Shown here: positions 7,618 to 16,239 of the stretch, piece by piece
Numbering within the stretch: the stretch's first letter is position 1
How the letters are laid out: each line of letters begins with the position of its first letter
DNA from: Acidimicrobiaceae bacterium
Lineage (GTDB): Bacteria > Actinomycetota > Acidimicrobiia > Acidimicrobiales > RAAP-2
DNA: 50,151 nucleotides
Assembly (NCBI GenBank): GCA_003133325.1
Contig: PKXA01000061.1
Coordinates: forward strand, 1 to 50,151
Direction: 5' to 3'
Notes under the pieces: model-generated
The model's input: the letters and a program-made list of their open reading frames with translations, nothing else
What the model was told of the DNA's origin: nothing
Databases searched by the model: none
Program-made: the position numbers and the translations under genes

Positions 7618-8352
7618 TCAGTCCGTGGAGGCGTTGAACCGGTAGCCGACACCGCGGATGGTGGTGATCAGAATGGGCGAGGAGGGGTCCACTTCGACGT
7701 GATTGCGGAGACGCTTGATGTGCACGTCGAGCGTCTTGGTGTCCCCGTAGTAGTCGGATCCCCAGATCCGATCGATGAGCACGTCGCGAGTCAGTACCCG
7801 GCCGGAGTTCTCGATCAACAACGACAGCAGTTCGAACTCTTTGCGCCGAAGGTGGACATCCACCTCCCGGACGGAGACCTGGTGACGGTCGGGATCGATC
7901 CGAATACCACCGGATTCGAGAATGGGTCGACTGTCGGGATGCGCGGCGTCGGAGCCTGGGGCGTGATCGCCCGTTGGGGTGCGTCGCAGCACTGCCCGCA
8001 TGCGGGCGACCAGTTCGCGGAGTCGATACGGCTTGGCCACATAGTCGTCGGCACCGACTTCGAGTCCGACCACAGTGTCGATCTCGGTGCCCTTGGCGGT
8101 GACCATGATGATCGGCACCGATGACCGGGCTCGAATGGAACGGCACACATCGATGCCCGACAACTTGGGCAGCATCAGGTCGAGCAGGATCAGATCGGGT
8201 GAAACCAGATCGAAGAGGCGAAGCGCCTCGACGCCGTCACGGGCCACGGTGACGTCGAATCCCTCTCGGGTCAGCCCAATCACCAGGGCATCGATGAACG
8301 ACTCCTCGTCCTCGGCCAGCAACACTTTGGTTTGGGACGTATCGGAGGCCAT
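7618..8352 (-). CDS. OmpR/PhoB-family response regulator (RegX3-like)
   Basis: A 244-residue regulator. The receiver domain (residues 8-125) shows the acidic pair near D15-E16, phosphoacceptor D58 in LILLDLMLP, and K107 in YVAKPYR. The C-terminal winged helix (about 145-240) has the Trans_reg_C pattern LRRKEFELLSLLIENSGRVLTRDVLI and ends GVGYRF. It lies 11 bp after the histidine kinase gene, as in SenX3-RegX3 pairs that respond to phosphate. A phosphate role is inferred from that resemblance; a Pho box was not identified. Confidence 0.88.
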   Translation of the reverse strand: MASDTSQTKVLLAEDEESFIDALVIGLTREGFDVTVARDGVEALRLFDLVSPDLILLDLMLPKLSGIDVCRSIRARSSVPIIMVTAKGTEIDTVVGLEVGADDYVAKPYRLRELVARMRAVLRRTPTGDHAPGSDAAHPDSRPILESGGIRIDPDRHQVSVREVDVHLRRKEFELLSLLIENSGRVLTRDVLIDRIWGSDYYGDTKTLDVHIKRLRNHVEVDPSSPILITTIRGVGYRFNASTD

Positions 8353-8363
8353 GGTTGCCCGGT

Positions 8364-9602
8364 TCAGGCCGAGTACTCGGGAGGTCGCGGAAGGACCAGG
8401 GTGAAGGTGGATCCTTCGCCTTCCCGGGAGTCGACCTCGACCCGGCCATGATGATTGGTGGCGACGTGCCGGACAATGGACAATCCGAGGCCGGTGCCGC
8501 CGGTTTCGCGGCTGCGTCCCAGGTCGACCCGGTAGAACCGCTCGAAGATCCGCTCGAGGTCCCGGGCGGGAATGCCCACGCCCTTGTCGGATACCGACAA
8601 CTTGACATCCCCGTCCACTTGGCTCCCGGCCACTCGCACCACTCCCTCCTCTGAGGAGAACGTCACCGCGTTCTCCAACAGGCTGTGCATGGCCGATACC
8701 AGCTGTCGCCGATCCCCGATGACGTGGATGGGCGGGTCGGGCTCATCCATCTCGATGGTTATCCGGCGCTGTTCGGCCGCGGCCCTGACCCGCTCGACTG
8801 CCTCGGCCATCACCAGGTTGATATAGATGGGCTCGCGGGGAGGCGCCTCTTCCGACTCGATGCGGCTGAGGTCGAGGAGGTCATCGATGATCCGGCTCAC
8901 TCGGAAAGCCTCGGTGTGGATCCGGGATGCCAGCCGTTGGGCAATAACCGGATCGGGCTCGAGTGTCAGGGTTTCGGCCAGCAGTCCGAGTGCCCCGATC
9001 GGTGTCTTCAACTCGTGGCTCACATTGGCGACGAAGTCGCGGCGAATCTCTTCGAGACGACGTCGCTCGGAGACGTCTTCGATGACGGCGATCACGCCGA
9101 GTGGTCGGTGGCCGTCATCGATGAGTCGGGTGCCGATGGTCAAGGTCTGACGAGGGGGACCATACAGGTCGAGCGTGCGCTCGTCCGATCCTTTGTGCCA
9201 GGCATTCTCGAGCAACTCGGTGACCGCCTGAGCGGCGAGGGCGGCGCCGTGACGGCTGTTCATGAGGGCATCGGCCCGGGCATTGCGAAACCCGACCTCA
9301 CCGTTCTCGTCGCACACGATCACACCCTGAGGCAGGGTATCGAGTGCTCGGCGCAGACGGATGGCATCGGAACTGGCCTCAGAGACCGCTTCAGCAGCCT
9401 CACCGGTCAACTTCTCGAGGTGGCTGAGGACCGGCTCCATGCCGCCCTCGTCGGGCGGTTCCGCCCCGAGCCGATTGGCCAGTGCCGTGAGGCGCTGCTG
9501 CAGGCTCCGGCGACCCGCCCGGCGTCCCAGCCGTGCGGCGACCATCACGGCAATGACGGCGACGGCGGCGATTACGAGGTACCAGATGACGTACGGCTTC
9601 AC
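8364..9602 (-). CDS. PAS-containing sensor histidine kinase (SenX3-like)
   Basis: A 412-residue kinase: one membrane segment at residues 5-22, a PAS-like domain at about 83-180, then the HisKA box with H196 in NVSHELKTP and the HATPase domain with N-box HSLLENAVTF, G1 DKGVGIP and G2 GGTGLGLS. The absence of an extracellular loop fits SenX3/PhoR-type kinases that sense through partner proteins. The GTG at 9602 is preferred over an upstream extension because a GGAG ribosome binding site sits 5 bp before it. Partner of the downstream regulator. A TATGAT -10-like box lies upstream (9679-9674). Confidence 0.88.
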   Translation of the reverse strand: MKPYVIWYLVIAAVAVIAVMVAARLGRRAGRRSLQQRLTALANRLGAEPPDEGGMEPVLSHLEKLTGEAAEAVSEASSDAIRLRRALDTLPQGVIVCDENGEVGFRNARADALMNSRHGAALAAQAVTELLENAWHKGSDERTLDLYGPPRQTLTIGTRLIDDGHRPLGVIAVIEDVSERRRLEEIRRDFVANVSHELKTPIGALGLLAETLTLEPDPVIAQRLASRIHTEAFRVSRIIDDLLDLSRIESEEAPPREPIYINLVMAEAVERVRAAAEQRRITIEMDEPDPPIHVIGDRRQLVSAMHSLLENAVTFSSEEGVVRVAGSQVDGDVKLSVSDKGVGIPARDLERIFERFYRVDLGRSRETGGTGLGLSIVRHVATNHHGRVEVDSREGEGSTFTLVLPRPPEYSA

Positions 9603-9686
9603 GGCTCCAGCATGGCAGGCCTGCGTCCGCAGTTGTGGCATCACCCGGATGGCGGGACCAATCGACAAGAAACATCATAAAAAGCC

Positions 9687-9715
9687 TTGAAAAGTACTGA
9701 AAGATGGTTTACCTT
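9687..9715 (+). promoter_or_regulatory. Promoter of the type IV secretion-like module
   Basis: TTGAAA at 9687-9692, a 17-bp spacer and TACCTT at 9710-9715. The first ATG follows 7 bp later, so the transcript should be leaderless. This promoter decides the start of the first gene at 9723 over a TTG further upstream. Confidence 0.6.
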
Positions 9716-9722
9716 TGGCCTC

Positions 9723-10133
9723 ATGCTCCCTGACCCCCGCCCAGCAGCCATCGGACACACCGCAACTGTGGTCGGCCGGCTGGCCGGGTGGGTCGGGGGG
9801 TGGCCACCTGCCCTTCGGGTTCACCTCCATGTGGCCCGTACAGTGCTGGGCCGCCTCGCCGATGTCGAGCTCCACCCCGACACCAACTCTCTTCCCGGCG
9901 GGGATGTCCTCCAGAATCTGATGAACGGGCTGGGCGGCTGGGCCCTGGCGCTGTCCTTGGTCGGGCTGCTGATCGGCGCGGCGGCATGGTCGCTCGGCTC
10001 CCACGGCCAGAACTACCAACAGACATTCGTCGGTCGGCGGGCAGTGTTGATCTCGGGGTTGGCGGCCTTGTTGGTCGGAGCGGGGCCGGCCATCGTCAAT
10101 TTCTTCTTCAAGGCGGGGCAGGGGGTCCATTGA
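9723..10133 (+). CDS. DUF6112-like small membrane protein of type IV secretion module
   Basis: A 136-residue protein with two hydrophobic segments in its C-terminal half (WALALSLVGLLIGAAAW and AVLISGLAALLVGAGPAIVNF) linked by GSHGQNYQQTFVGRR. This layout matches small VirB2/pilin-like membrane proteins, DUF6112, found next to SCO6880 genes in actinobacterial conjugation clusters. It is the first gene of a five-gene module. The ATG is supported by the promoter ending 7 bp upstream. A pilin-like or channel role is inferred from family and position. Confidence 0.7.
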   Translation: MLPDPRPAAIGHTATVVGRLAGWVGGWPPALRVHLHVARTVLGRLADVELHPDTNSLPGGDVLQNLMNGLGGWALALSLVGLLIGAAAWSLGSHGQNYQQTFVGRRAVLISGLAALLVGAGPAIVNFFFKAGQGVH

Positions 10134-10134
10134 C

Positions 10135-11532
10135 ATGTTGGCCGCTCTAGGCATCCCGTCGATCCCGGGCGTGGCCTGCCCGGCTGCGGCCGGAGCGCTG
10201 GGCGCGGCCGGTCTCGGCCCGATCTGTCAGGCGGCCGGTGGAATTGCGGGGGCAGCCGCGAATCAGGTTGCCGGTTTCGGCGTTTCCAGCATCCTCGACG
10301 CCATTTCCGGATGGGTTGCCGCCGGAGGGGTGTGGCTGCTCGGACAGATCGGCACATTCATGGATGCGACCACGACGGTCGATCTCGGGGCTTCGTGGTT
10401 TACCAGCCACTACCAGACCATGGCCGGATTGGCCGGGGTGGTGATCGTGCCCATGCTGTTGCTCGGGGTGATGCAGGCCATCCACCGCCAAAGTGCCTCG
10501 ATGCTCATCCGTTCGGTGGCCCTCAACGTGCCTCTGGCACTGTTGCTCACCGCCGTGGCGGTCAAGCTGGTCCAGCTTGGGCTGGCTCTGACCGACGCGA
10601 TGAGTGCGACAGTCGCCCATGGTGCCGGACTCGATAGCGCGCACTTCTTCGGCTCCACCGTCACTGCGTTATCGGGTCCCACCACCGGAGGTCCGGTGAC
10701 CCCGACGTTCGTGGTGCTCTTGGGCGGCCTGGCCGTGGTATTCGGGGCATTCCTGTTGTGGGTGGAGCTGCTGATTCGCTCGGCGGCGGTCTACGTGGCC
10801 GTCCTCTTTCTCCCGCTCGCTCTGGCCAGCTTGGCGTGGCCGGCGATCGCCCATTGGTGCCGTCGGCTGGTCGATACCTTGGCGGCACTGATCCTGGGCA
10901 AATTCGTGATTGTCTCGGTGCTGAGCCTGGCCGTCGGTGCTCTGGCCGGGGGATCGGGTTCGACCCCGGCTGGTTCGACCGGACCCGGGGCCGGCGACCA
11001 CGGCAGCTTTTCCGATGTGCTGGGAGGCGCCGCCCTCCTCATGTTGGCTGCCTTTGCTCCCTGGGCGCTCTTTCGGCTCCTCCCCTTTCTCGAGGCGGGA
11101 GCGGTGAGCCATCTCGAAGGTGCGGGCCGCCGGACAATGCAGGCGGCAACGGGGCCGCCCAAAAGCCTGGCCCAGACGGCCATGCGGTTTTCGGCCGGCG
11201 GTGCCGCCGGAGGCGCCGGTGAGGTCGGCATGGCAATGGCGTCAGCCGTAGGTGGGGAGTCATCGGAAGGCGGTGCGGGCGAGGGAGGCGGGACAGCCGG
11301 GTCTGGGTCCCCCCTCCCCGACCTCGGGCGCTCGTCGGTGGAGAAGAGTCGGGTGGGGACGGCCACCCCACCGGGGGCCAGTGTGCACAAGCGAACTCCC
11401 CATCCGAAGGCCGGTCACGAGTTCAACGCCGTCATGCGCGGGGAGGCGCCCTCCGGTGAGGAGGACACCTCCGGCTCCGCCGGATTGCCATCCGGATCAC
11501 AAGCAGCCCAACCACTGACGCCGAAGACGTGA
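10135..11532 (+). CDS. TrbL/VirB6-like membrane protein
   Basis: A 465-residue polytopic protein. Hydrophobic segments occur around residues 100-125, 130-155, 190-225 and 250-275, and again near 300-320. The last ~100 residues are Gly/Ser/Pro-rich and hydrophilic. VirB6/TrbL proteins form the inner-membrane channel of type IV secretion systems. It begins 1 bp after the previous stop and its own stop overlaps the next start (GTGA), so the module is translationally coupled. Family assignment rests on topology, repeats of small residues and neighbours rather than a strict motif. Confidence 0.7.
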   Translation: MLAALGIPSIPGVACPAAAGALGAAGLGPICQAAGGIAGAAANQVAGFGVSSILDAISGWVAAGGVWLLGQIGTFMDATTTVDLGASWFTSHYQTMAGLAGVVIVPMLLLGVMQAIHRQSASMLIRSVALNVPLALLLTAVAVKLVQLGLALTDAMSATVAHGAGLDSAHFFGSTVTALSGPTTGGPVTPTFVVLLGGLAVVFGAFLLWVELLIRSAAVYVAVLFLPLALASLAWPAIAHWCRRLVDTLAALILGKFVIVSVLSLAVGALAGGSGSTPAGSTGPGAGDHGSFSDVLGGAALLMLAAFAPWALFRLLPFLEAGAVSHLEGAGRRTMQAATGPPKSLAQTAMRFSAGGAAGGAGEVGMAMASAVGGESSEGGAGEGGGTAGSGSPLPDLGRSSVEKSRVGTATPPGASVHKRTPHPKAGHEFNAVMRGEAPSGEEDTSGSAGLPSGSQAAQPLTPKT

Positions 11533-13121
11533 GCGTGTCGGAACCCCCGCTGCGCACCGAGCGTGTGCGCTACCACTTCGGTCCCTTGGAACAGCGGGGC
11601 CTGATTGCCGGTTGGCGAGGCGGACAGATCGGGTCGGTGGCCACCGGGTTGGTGTTCGGTGTCCTCGTCCTGCGTTCTCATCCCTCGGTGGTCGGCGTTC
11701 TCGGGGCACTGTTCTGTACCGGGACCGGTGTGGCTATGGCCTGTTGGCCGGTGAGGGGCCGGACCGGTGAGCAGTGGCTTCCGCTGGTGCTGCGGTGGTT
11801 GGTGGCCGAGTTGCGGGGTGGCCACCGACAGCACGCCGGCGCTCCCGGGCTGGGCCACCTGGCCGGGGTGGGCCCTGTCGAACCCGGGAGTGACCGGTCG
11901 TCAGTTCGCCCCGCTCGACCTGCCGGGCACCGGGCCTTCGCGGCACCTGGGGTGTTCGACGGGCTCCGCATCATTCCCCTACCGGTCAGCGACAACCGGG
12001 ACGCCCCGGTTGCCGGTGTGGTGATGGATGCCCGGGCCCGGACCGCTACTGCGGTACTGGCGGTGCGTGGCCACAGTTTTGCGCTGCTCGGTCCGAATGA
12101 CCAGGATTCGCGGATTACCGCCTGGGCACGGGTGTTGGCCTCCTTGGCTCGAGAGGGATCCACCGTTCACCGGGTGCAGTGGGTCGAATCGTCTCTCCCC
12201 GACGACGGAAGTGGTGTGCGGCATCACCAACAAACGAATGCGGTGCTCGGCGTCGACACCGCTCCGGGGCGTTCCTATCAGTCATTGGTCGATCAGTCGG
12301 CCCCGGTGACCCGACGCCACCGGGTGTTGCTGGCGGTATCGATTCATACCGCCCACTCGTCACGGGCGATTCGGGCGTCGGGAGGTGGGGACAAGGGGGC
12401 GGCTGCGGTGCTGCTGCGAGAGGTGATGGCTCTGCAGCGACTGATGGAGGAAGCCGATGCCACTGTCGACGGGATTCTGGGGCCGGGAGGTTTGGCCTCG
12501 GTGGTACGGGAGTCGTCGGCCCCTTTGAGCTCGGCGGCCGGCTCGGGGGCTCCTCCGGTACCGGGGATGGTCAGAGGCTCGGGTGGGAGAGGACACGAAC
12601 CGTCGTACGGGTGGCCGTGGCCGATGGTGATCGAACCGCAATGGGATTCGGTCCACATCGACGCCACCTGGCACGCGACCTATTGGATCGCCGAGTGGCC
12701 CCGGATCGACGTGACACCTGATTTCTTGGGCCCTTTGCTCTTCTCACCGCTCCGTCGATCCATCTCCCTGGTGATGGAGCCGGTGAGCCCGAGTCGGGCC
12801 GCTCGCCAGGTTGCCCAGGCGCGGACTGCCGACATCGCCGACGGCGAGCTACGGCGGCGGGGTGGCTTCCTGGTGACCGCACGCCAAACCCGCGAGAAGG
12901 AAGGGGTCGAACAGAGGGACGTCGAGTTGGCCGACGGCCACGCCCAATACCGATTCTCGGGGTATATCACCGTCACCGCCGACAGCCGCGATGCCTTGCG
13001 CGACGACTGCGGGTCCATGGAACAAGCGGCCGGGCAGGCCCGGATTGAACTCCGGCAACTCTACGGAGAACAGGATGTGGCCTTCGCCTGCACCCTGCCG
13101 CTGTGTCGGGGACTCACATGA
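11529..13121 (+). CDS. SCO6880-family conjugation protein
   Basis: A 530-residue protein with two membrane segments near residues 38-75 and a large soluble part. The N-terminal RVRYHFGPLEQRGLIAGWR is the typical opening of the SCO6880 family, which accompanies VirB4-like ATPases in actinobacterial conjugation clusters. Family members resemble PrgI/TcpC-type structural subunits, but their biochemical role is not settled. The GTG start overlaps the previous stop (GTGA); the stop overlaps the next ATG (ATGA). Confidence 0.72.
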   Translation: MSVSEPPLRTERVRYHFGPLEQRGLIAGWRGGQIGSVATGLVFGVLVLRSHPSVVGVLGALFCTGTGVAMACWPVRGRTGEQWLPLVLRWLVAELRGGHRQHAGAPGLGHLAGVGPVEPGSDRSSVRPARPAGHRAFAAPGVFDGLRIIPLPVSDNRDAPVAGVVMDARARTATAVLAVRGHSFALLGPNDQDSRITAWARVLASLAREGSTVHRVQWVESSLPDDGSGVRHHQQTNAVLGVDTAPGRSYQSLVDQSAPVTRRHRVLLAVSIHTAHSSRAIRASGGGDKGAAAVLLREVMALQRLMEEADATVDGILGPGGLASVVRESSAPLSSAAGSGAPPVPGMVRGSGGRGHEPSYGWPWPMVIEPQWDSVHIDATWHATYWIAEWPRIDVTPDFLGPLLFSPLRRSISLVMEPVSPSRAARQVAQARTADIADGELRRRGGFLVTARQTREKEGVEQRDVELADGHAQYRFSGYITVTADSRDALRDDCGSMEQAAGQARIELRQLYGEQDVAFACTLPLCRGLT

Positions 13122-14479
13122 GGACGCCGATGCCACGGGTGCCGGCCCATATCGCCACGACCCGGCATCTCAGTGTCGCCTATCCGCTGGCCACCGAGGC
13201 CGGGCTCGGGCATCAAGGGGTGCTGATCGGTCAGGATGTGTTGGGCGGCTCATTCGTCTATGACCCGTTCGTGCTCTACCGCCAGGGGGTGATCACCAAT
13301 CCCAACATGGTGGTGTTCGGCCAGATCGGCCGCGGGAAGAGCTCATTCGTGAAGTCGTACCTGTGGAGGCAGGCGGTGTTCGGTCGGCGCGCCTGGGTGG
13401 TCGACCCGAAGGGGGAGTACGGCCCGTTGGCCCGGGCCTGGGGGGTCGCTCCGGTGGCGCTGCGGCCCGGCGGCTCAGTCCGACTCAATCCTCTCGATAC
13501 CGGGGAACTGAACGATGGCGCGGGCCCCGGGAATGACCGTCAACCCGACGGCGCCGGTGGTGGGGCCGGTGGTGACGAGGCGTGGCGCCGCCGGGTCGAG
13601 CTCACCGCCTCATTGGCGGTGGCGTGTCTGGGTCGCCACCTGGTGCCGAGGGAGCGGGCCGCGATCGACGCCGCCCTCACCGAGGCCACCGAACGTTCGC
13701 GGACGGCTCAGATGCCGGCACCCACCCTCCCCGATGTCGTCGAGTCGCTCCTCGATCCGAGTGCGCACGCCGCCCGCCAGCTCCGGACCGATCAGCCCAC
13801 GTTGATGGAGGACGGACGAGATGTGGCTCTTGAGCTCCGGCGCCTTGTCTACGGTGACCTCCGGGGCATGTTCGACGGACCCACCACACCCGGCCTTCGC
13901 CTCGACGCCCCCTTGGTAGTTCTGGATCTGTCTGCGGTCTACAACTCACCGGCCCTTGGAGTCCTGATGGCGTGCGCGACGGCATGGCTCCAGAACGCGG
14001 TCCAGGCCGAGCACCGTCACCGGGTCATCGTGGTGGTGGACGAAGCCTGGGCGATCCTCAGCAACCTCGGGGTCGCGCGGTGGCTGCAGGCATCGTGGAA
14101 ACTCTCGCGGGCATTGGGCATCGCCAACATGGCGGTACTCCACCGGATGTCGGACCTGCGGGCAGTGGGAGCCGGTGACTCCGAGCAGGTGGCATTGGCA
14201 GAGGGTTTGCTGGCGGATTCTGAGACCCGGGTGATCTATGCCCAGTCTCCCGGCGAAGTGGAGCGGACCGGCGAGTTGTTGGGCCTTACCGCAACGGAGG
14301 CAGCCCTCGTCACCCAACTCCGTCGTGGCATGGCGCTCTGGAAGGTGGGCCGAAGGTCGTTTCTGGTCGAGCACCGGTTGGCATCGAGCGAGCGGGTGTT
14401 GATCGATACCGACACAGCCATGATCGGCGAGCCAGACCCGCCTTTAGAGGGACCGGCCCGCGAACCGGACGGCGGGTGA
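13118..14479 (+). CDS. VirB4/TraC-like type IV secretion ATPase
   Basis: A 453-residue ATPase. Walker A is FGQIGRGKSS (K74) and Walker B is VIVVVDEAWAIL (about residues 303-312). DPKGEYGPLARAWG after Walker A is the usual VirB4/TraG-superfamily stretch, and MSDLRAVG with DSETRVIYAQ corresponds to the later motifs. VirB4 energises pilus and channel assembly. The protein is shorter than proteobacterial VirB4 because it lacks the long N-terminal domain, which may be supplied by the SCO6880 partner. The start ATG overlaps the preceding stop by 4 bp. Confidence 0.85.
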   Translation: MRTPMPRVPAHIATTRHLSVAYPLATEAGLGHQGVLIGQDVLGGSFVYDPFVLYRQGVITNPNMVVFGQIGRGKSSFVKSYLWRQAVFGRRAWVVDPKGEYGPLARAWGVAPVALRPGGSVRLNPLDTGELNDGAGPGNDRQPDGAGGGAGGDEAWRRRVELTASLAVACLGRHLVPRERAAIDAALTEATERSRTAQMPAPTLPDVVESLLDPSAHAARQLRTDQPTLMEDGRDVALELRRLVYGDLRGMFDGPTTPGLRLDAPLVVLDLSAVYNSPALGVLMACATAWLQNAVQAEHRHRVIVVVDEAWAILSNLGVARWLQASWKLSRALGIANMAVLHRMSDLRAVGAGDSEQVALAEGLLADSETRVIYAQSPGEVERTGELLGLTATEAALVTQLRRGMALWKVGRRSFLVEHRLASSERVLIDTDTAMIGEPDPPLEGPAREPDGG

Positions 14480-14483
14480 TGGC

Positions 14484-16124
14484 GTGAGTATGACCACCCT
14501 CGCAGACACGGTGATCGGTGTGGCGGCATTCGCGGTGGCCGGTCTGGTCGGTCGGGATCGCCCACATGCAAACCGTGGGTCTGGCGCCACCGGTGGTACT
14601 CGGATCAGCGCCCGGCGCTCGACACGCCCCCCCGAGCGCCGGATGCCGGTCTCAAAGCGTCGAAAGATCCGGCCACAAGTCCGGCCGGACGAGGGGAGGG
14701 AATCGAGGCTCGGTCGGCTTGTCCGGCGCGGCCGGCTTGGAGATCAGGGGCTCGCTGCCGCCCGGTGGGCCCGACCGGCCGATCTCCGATCGTTGATGGC
14801 CAAGGGAACCGGAGGGTCGCCGGCCGCGCCACCGGGGCGCCTGGTCCTCGGGTTGGTCGGGAAACGGGTGATCTCGGCCGAGCCCCGTCAGTCGGTGATC
14901 GTGTTCGGTCCCAGCCAGTCACGCAAGACGAGCGGTTTCGCGGTGCCGGCCATACTGGGGTGGGAGGGACCGGTGATTGCCGCCAGCATCAAGGCCGACC
15001 TGGTCGGGGACACCATGGCCTACCGGCGCAGTCGCGGCGACGTGGCCTGCTTTGATCCAACCGGGTCCACCGGGCTCCCGGCCGTGCGGTGGTCTCCGCT
15101 GCCGATGTCACGGACTTGGCCCGGGGCCCGTCGGGTGGCAGCATCGATGACCGAGGTGGGCAAGAGCTCGGTCGGCACCATGGGCGACGGGGACTTCTGG
15201 TATGCCACGGCTACGAAAATGCTGGCGCCGCTGCTCTTTGCCGCGGCCAGCGGTGGGTTGCAGATGGTCGATGTCGTCAGGTGGGTGGATACCCAAGAGG
15301 AATCCGAAGTGCTCGACCATCTTTACGCGGCGGGGATACCCGAGGCCATCGCTGCCGCTCATGCGCTGTTCGGGAAGGAGGAGCGCCAGCGCAGCTCTAT
15401 CTACACGACCGTCGAGACCATTCTCGAACCGTTTGGCGGTGAGGAGCCCGGCGGTTGCAGACCCGACGGCGTATTCGAAGGCACGGACCGAGCCGACATC
15501 GAACCGGCCCGGTTGGTGTCGGGCCACAACACCCTCTATCTCTGCGCCCCGGCCCACGATCAACGTCGCTTGAGCCCACTGTTCACCGCTGTCCTCCGAC
15601 AGGTGCTCGAACATGTGTACGACACGGTTGCCCGCACCGGGAGCCCCCTCGACCCGCCGCTGTTGGTTGTGCTCGACGAGGCGGCCAACATCGCTCCACT
15701 CTCAGACCTCGATTCCTTGGCCTCGACGGCCGCAGGTCACGGGATACAGCTGGTCACTATTTGGCACGACTTGGCCCAGATCACCGCCCGCTACGGGGCC
15801 CGAGCGGCCACTGTGGTCAATAATCACCGGGCCAAGGTCTTCCTCTCGGGGATCTCCGACCCTTCGACCCTCGATCACGCCAGCCACCTGATCGGCGATG
15901 AGGAGGTGCTGCTGCCGGCGACGACATTCGGCGGCCAGGGAGGCCCGACCACCACCCGGTCGCCGTCGAGCCGTCGCTTGGCGCCCCCGCACGCCCTCCG
16001 CCGCATTCCTCTGGGCGACGGTGTACTCGTCTACGGGGGACTACCGCCGGCGTGGTTGCGATTGCGCACCTTCTTCGACGACCCGGTGCTCGCCGCCCGG
16101 GCATCGGGTCGGGGGGACGGTTGA
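14484..16124 (+). CDS. VirD4/TraG-like coupling ATPase
   Basis: A 546-residue ATPase of the conjugative coupling family. One weak hydrophobic segment lies at the N-terminus, then a basic linker. Walker A is FGPSQSRKTSG (about residues 141-151), with AASIKADLVGDT following; Walker B is PLLVVLDEAANIAPL (about 391-405); and the sensor region is HGIQLVTIWHDLAQI. Coupling proteins pass DNA-protein substrates to the secretion channel. No relaxase gene is visible nearby, so the substrate is unknown. It starts 4 bp after the ATPase gene; GTG 14484 and ATG 14490 are both possible. Confidence 0.85.
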   Translation: MSMTTLADTVIGVAAFAVAGLVGRDRPHANRGSGATGGTRISARRSTRPPERRMPVSKRRKIRPQVRPDEGRESRLGRLVRRGRLGDQGLAAARWARPADLRSLMAKGTGGSPAAPPGRLVLGLVGKRVISAEPRQSVIVFGPSQSRKTSGFAVPAILGWEGPVIAASIKADLVGDTMAYRRSRGDVACFDPTGSTGLPAVRWSPLPMSRTWPGARRVAASMTEVGKSSVGTMGDGDFWYATATKMLAPLLFAAASGGLQMVDVVRWVDTQEESEVLDHLYAAGIPEAIAAAHALFGKEERQRSSIYTTVETILEPFGGEEPGGCRPDGVFEGTDRADIEPARLVSGHNTLYLCAPAHDQRRLSPLFTAVLRQVLEHVYDTVARTGSPLDPPLLVVLDEAANIAPLSDLDSLASTAAGHGIQLVTIWHDLAQITARYGARAATVVNNHRAKVFLSGISDPSTLDHASHLIGDEEVLLPATTFGGQGGPTTTRSPSSRRLAPPHALRRIPLGDGVLVYGGLPPAWLRLRTFFDDPVLAARASGRGDG

Positions 16125-16239
16125 GATCGATCCGGATTGGTGAGCGAGCCGGCGGGCTGGGGCGACGATCAACGCCGTAGGATCACACGTCAGCTCCGGT
16201 ACGATCATGTCGGTCACGGGAGAGCCGGTCAGGAGTCAG

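Noticed and set aside
16202..16239. ATG 16207 as the amidohydrolase start
   Set aside because: It directly abuts a TACGAT box, which would place the transcript start inside the codons, whereas ATG 16240 has an AGGAG site at proper distance.
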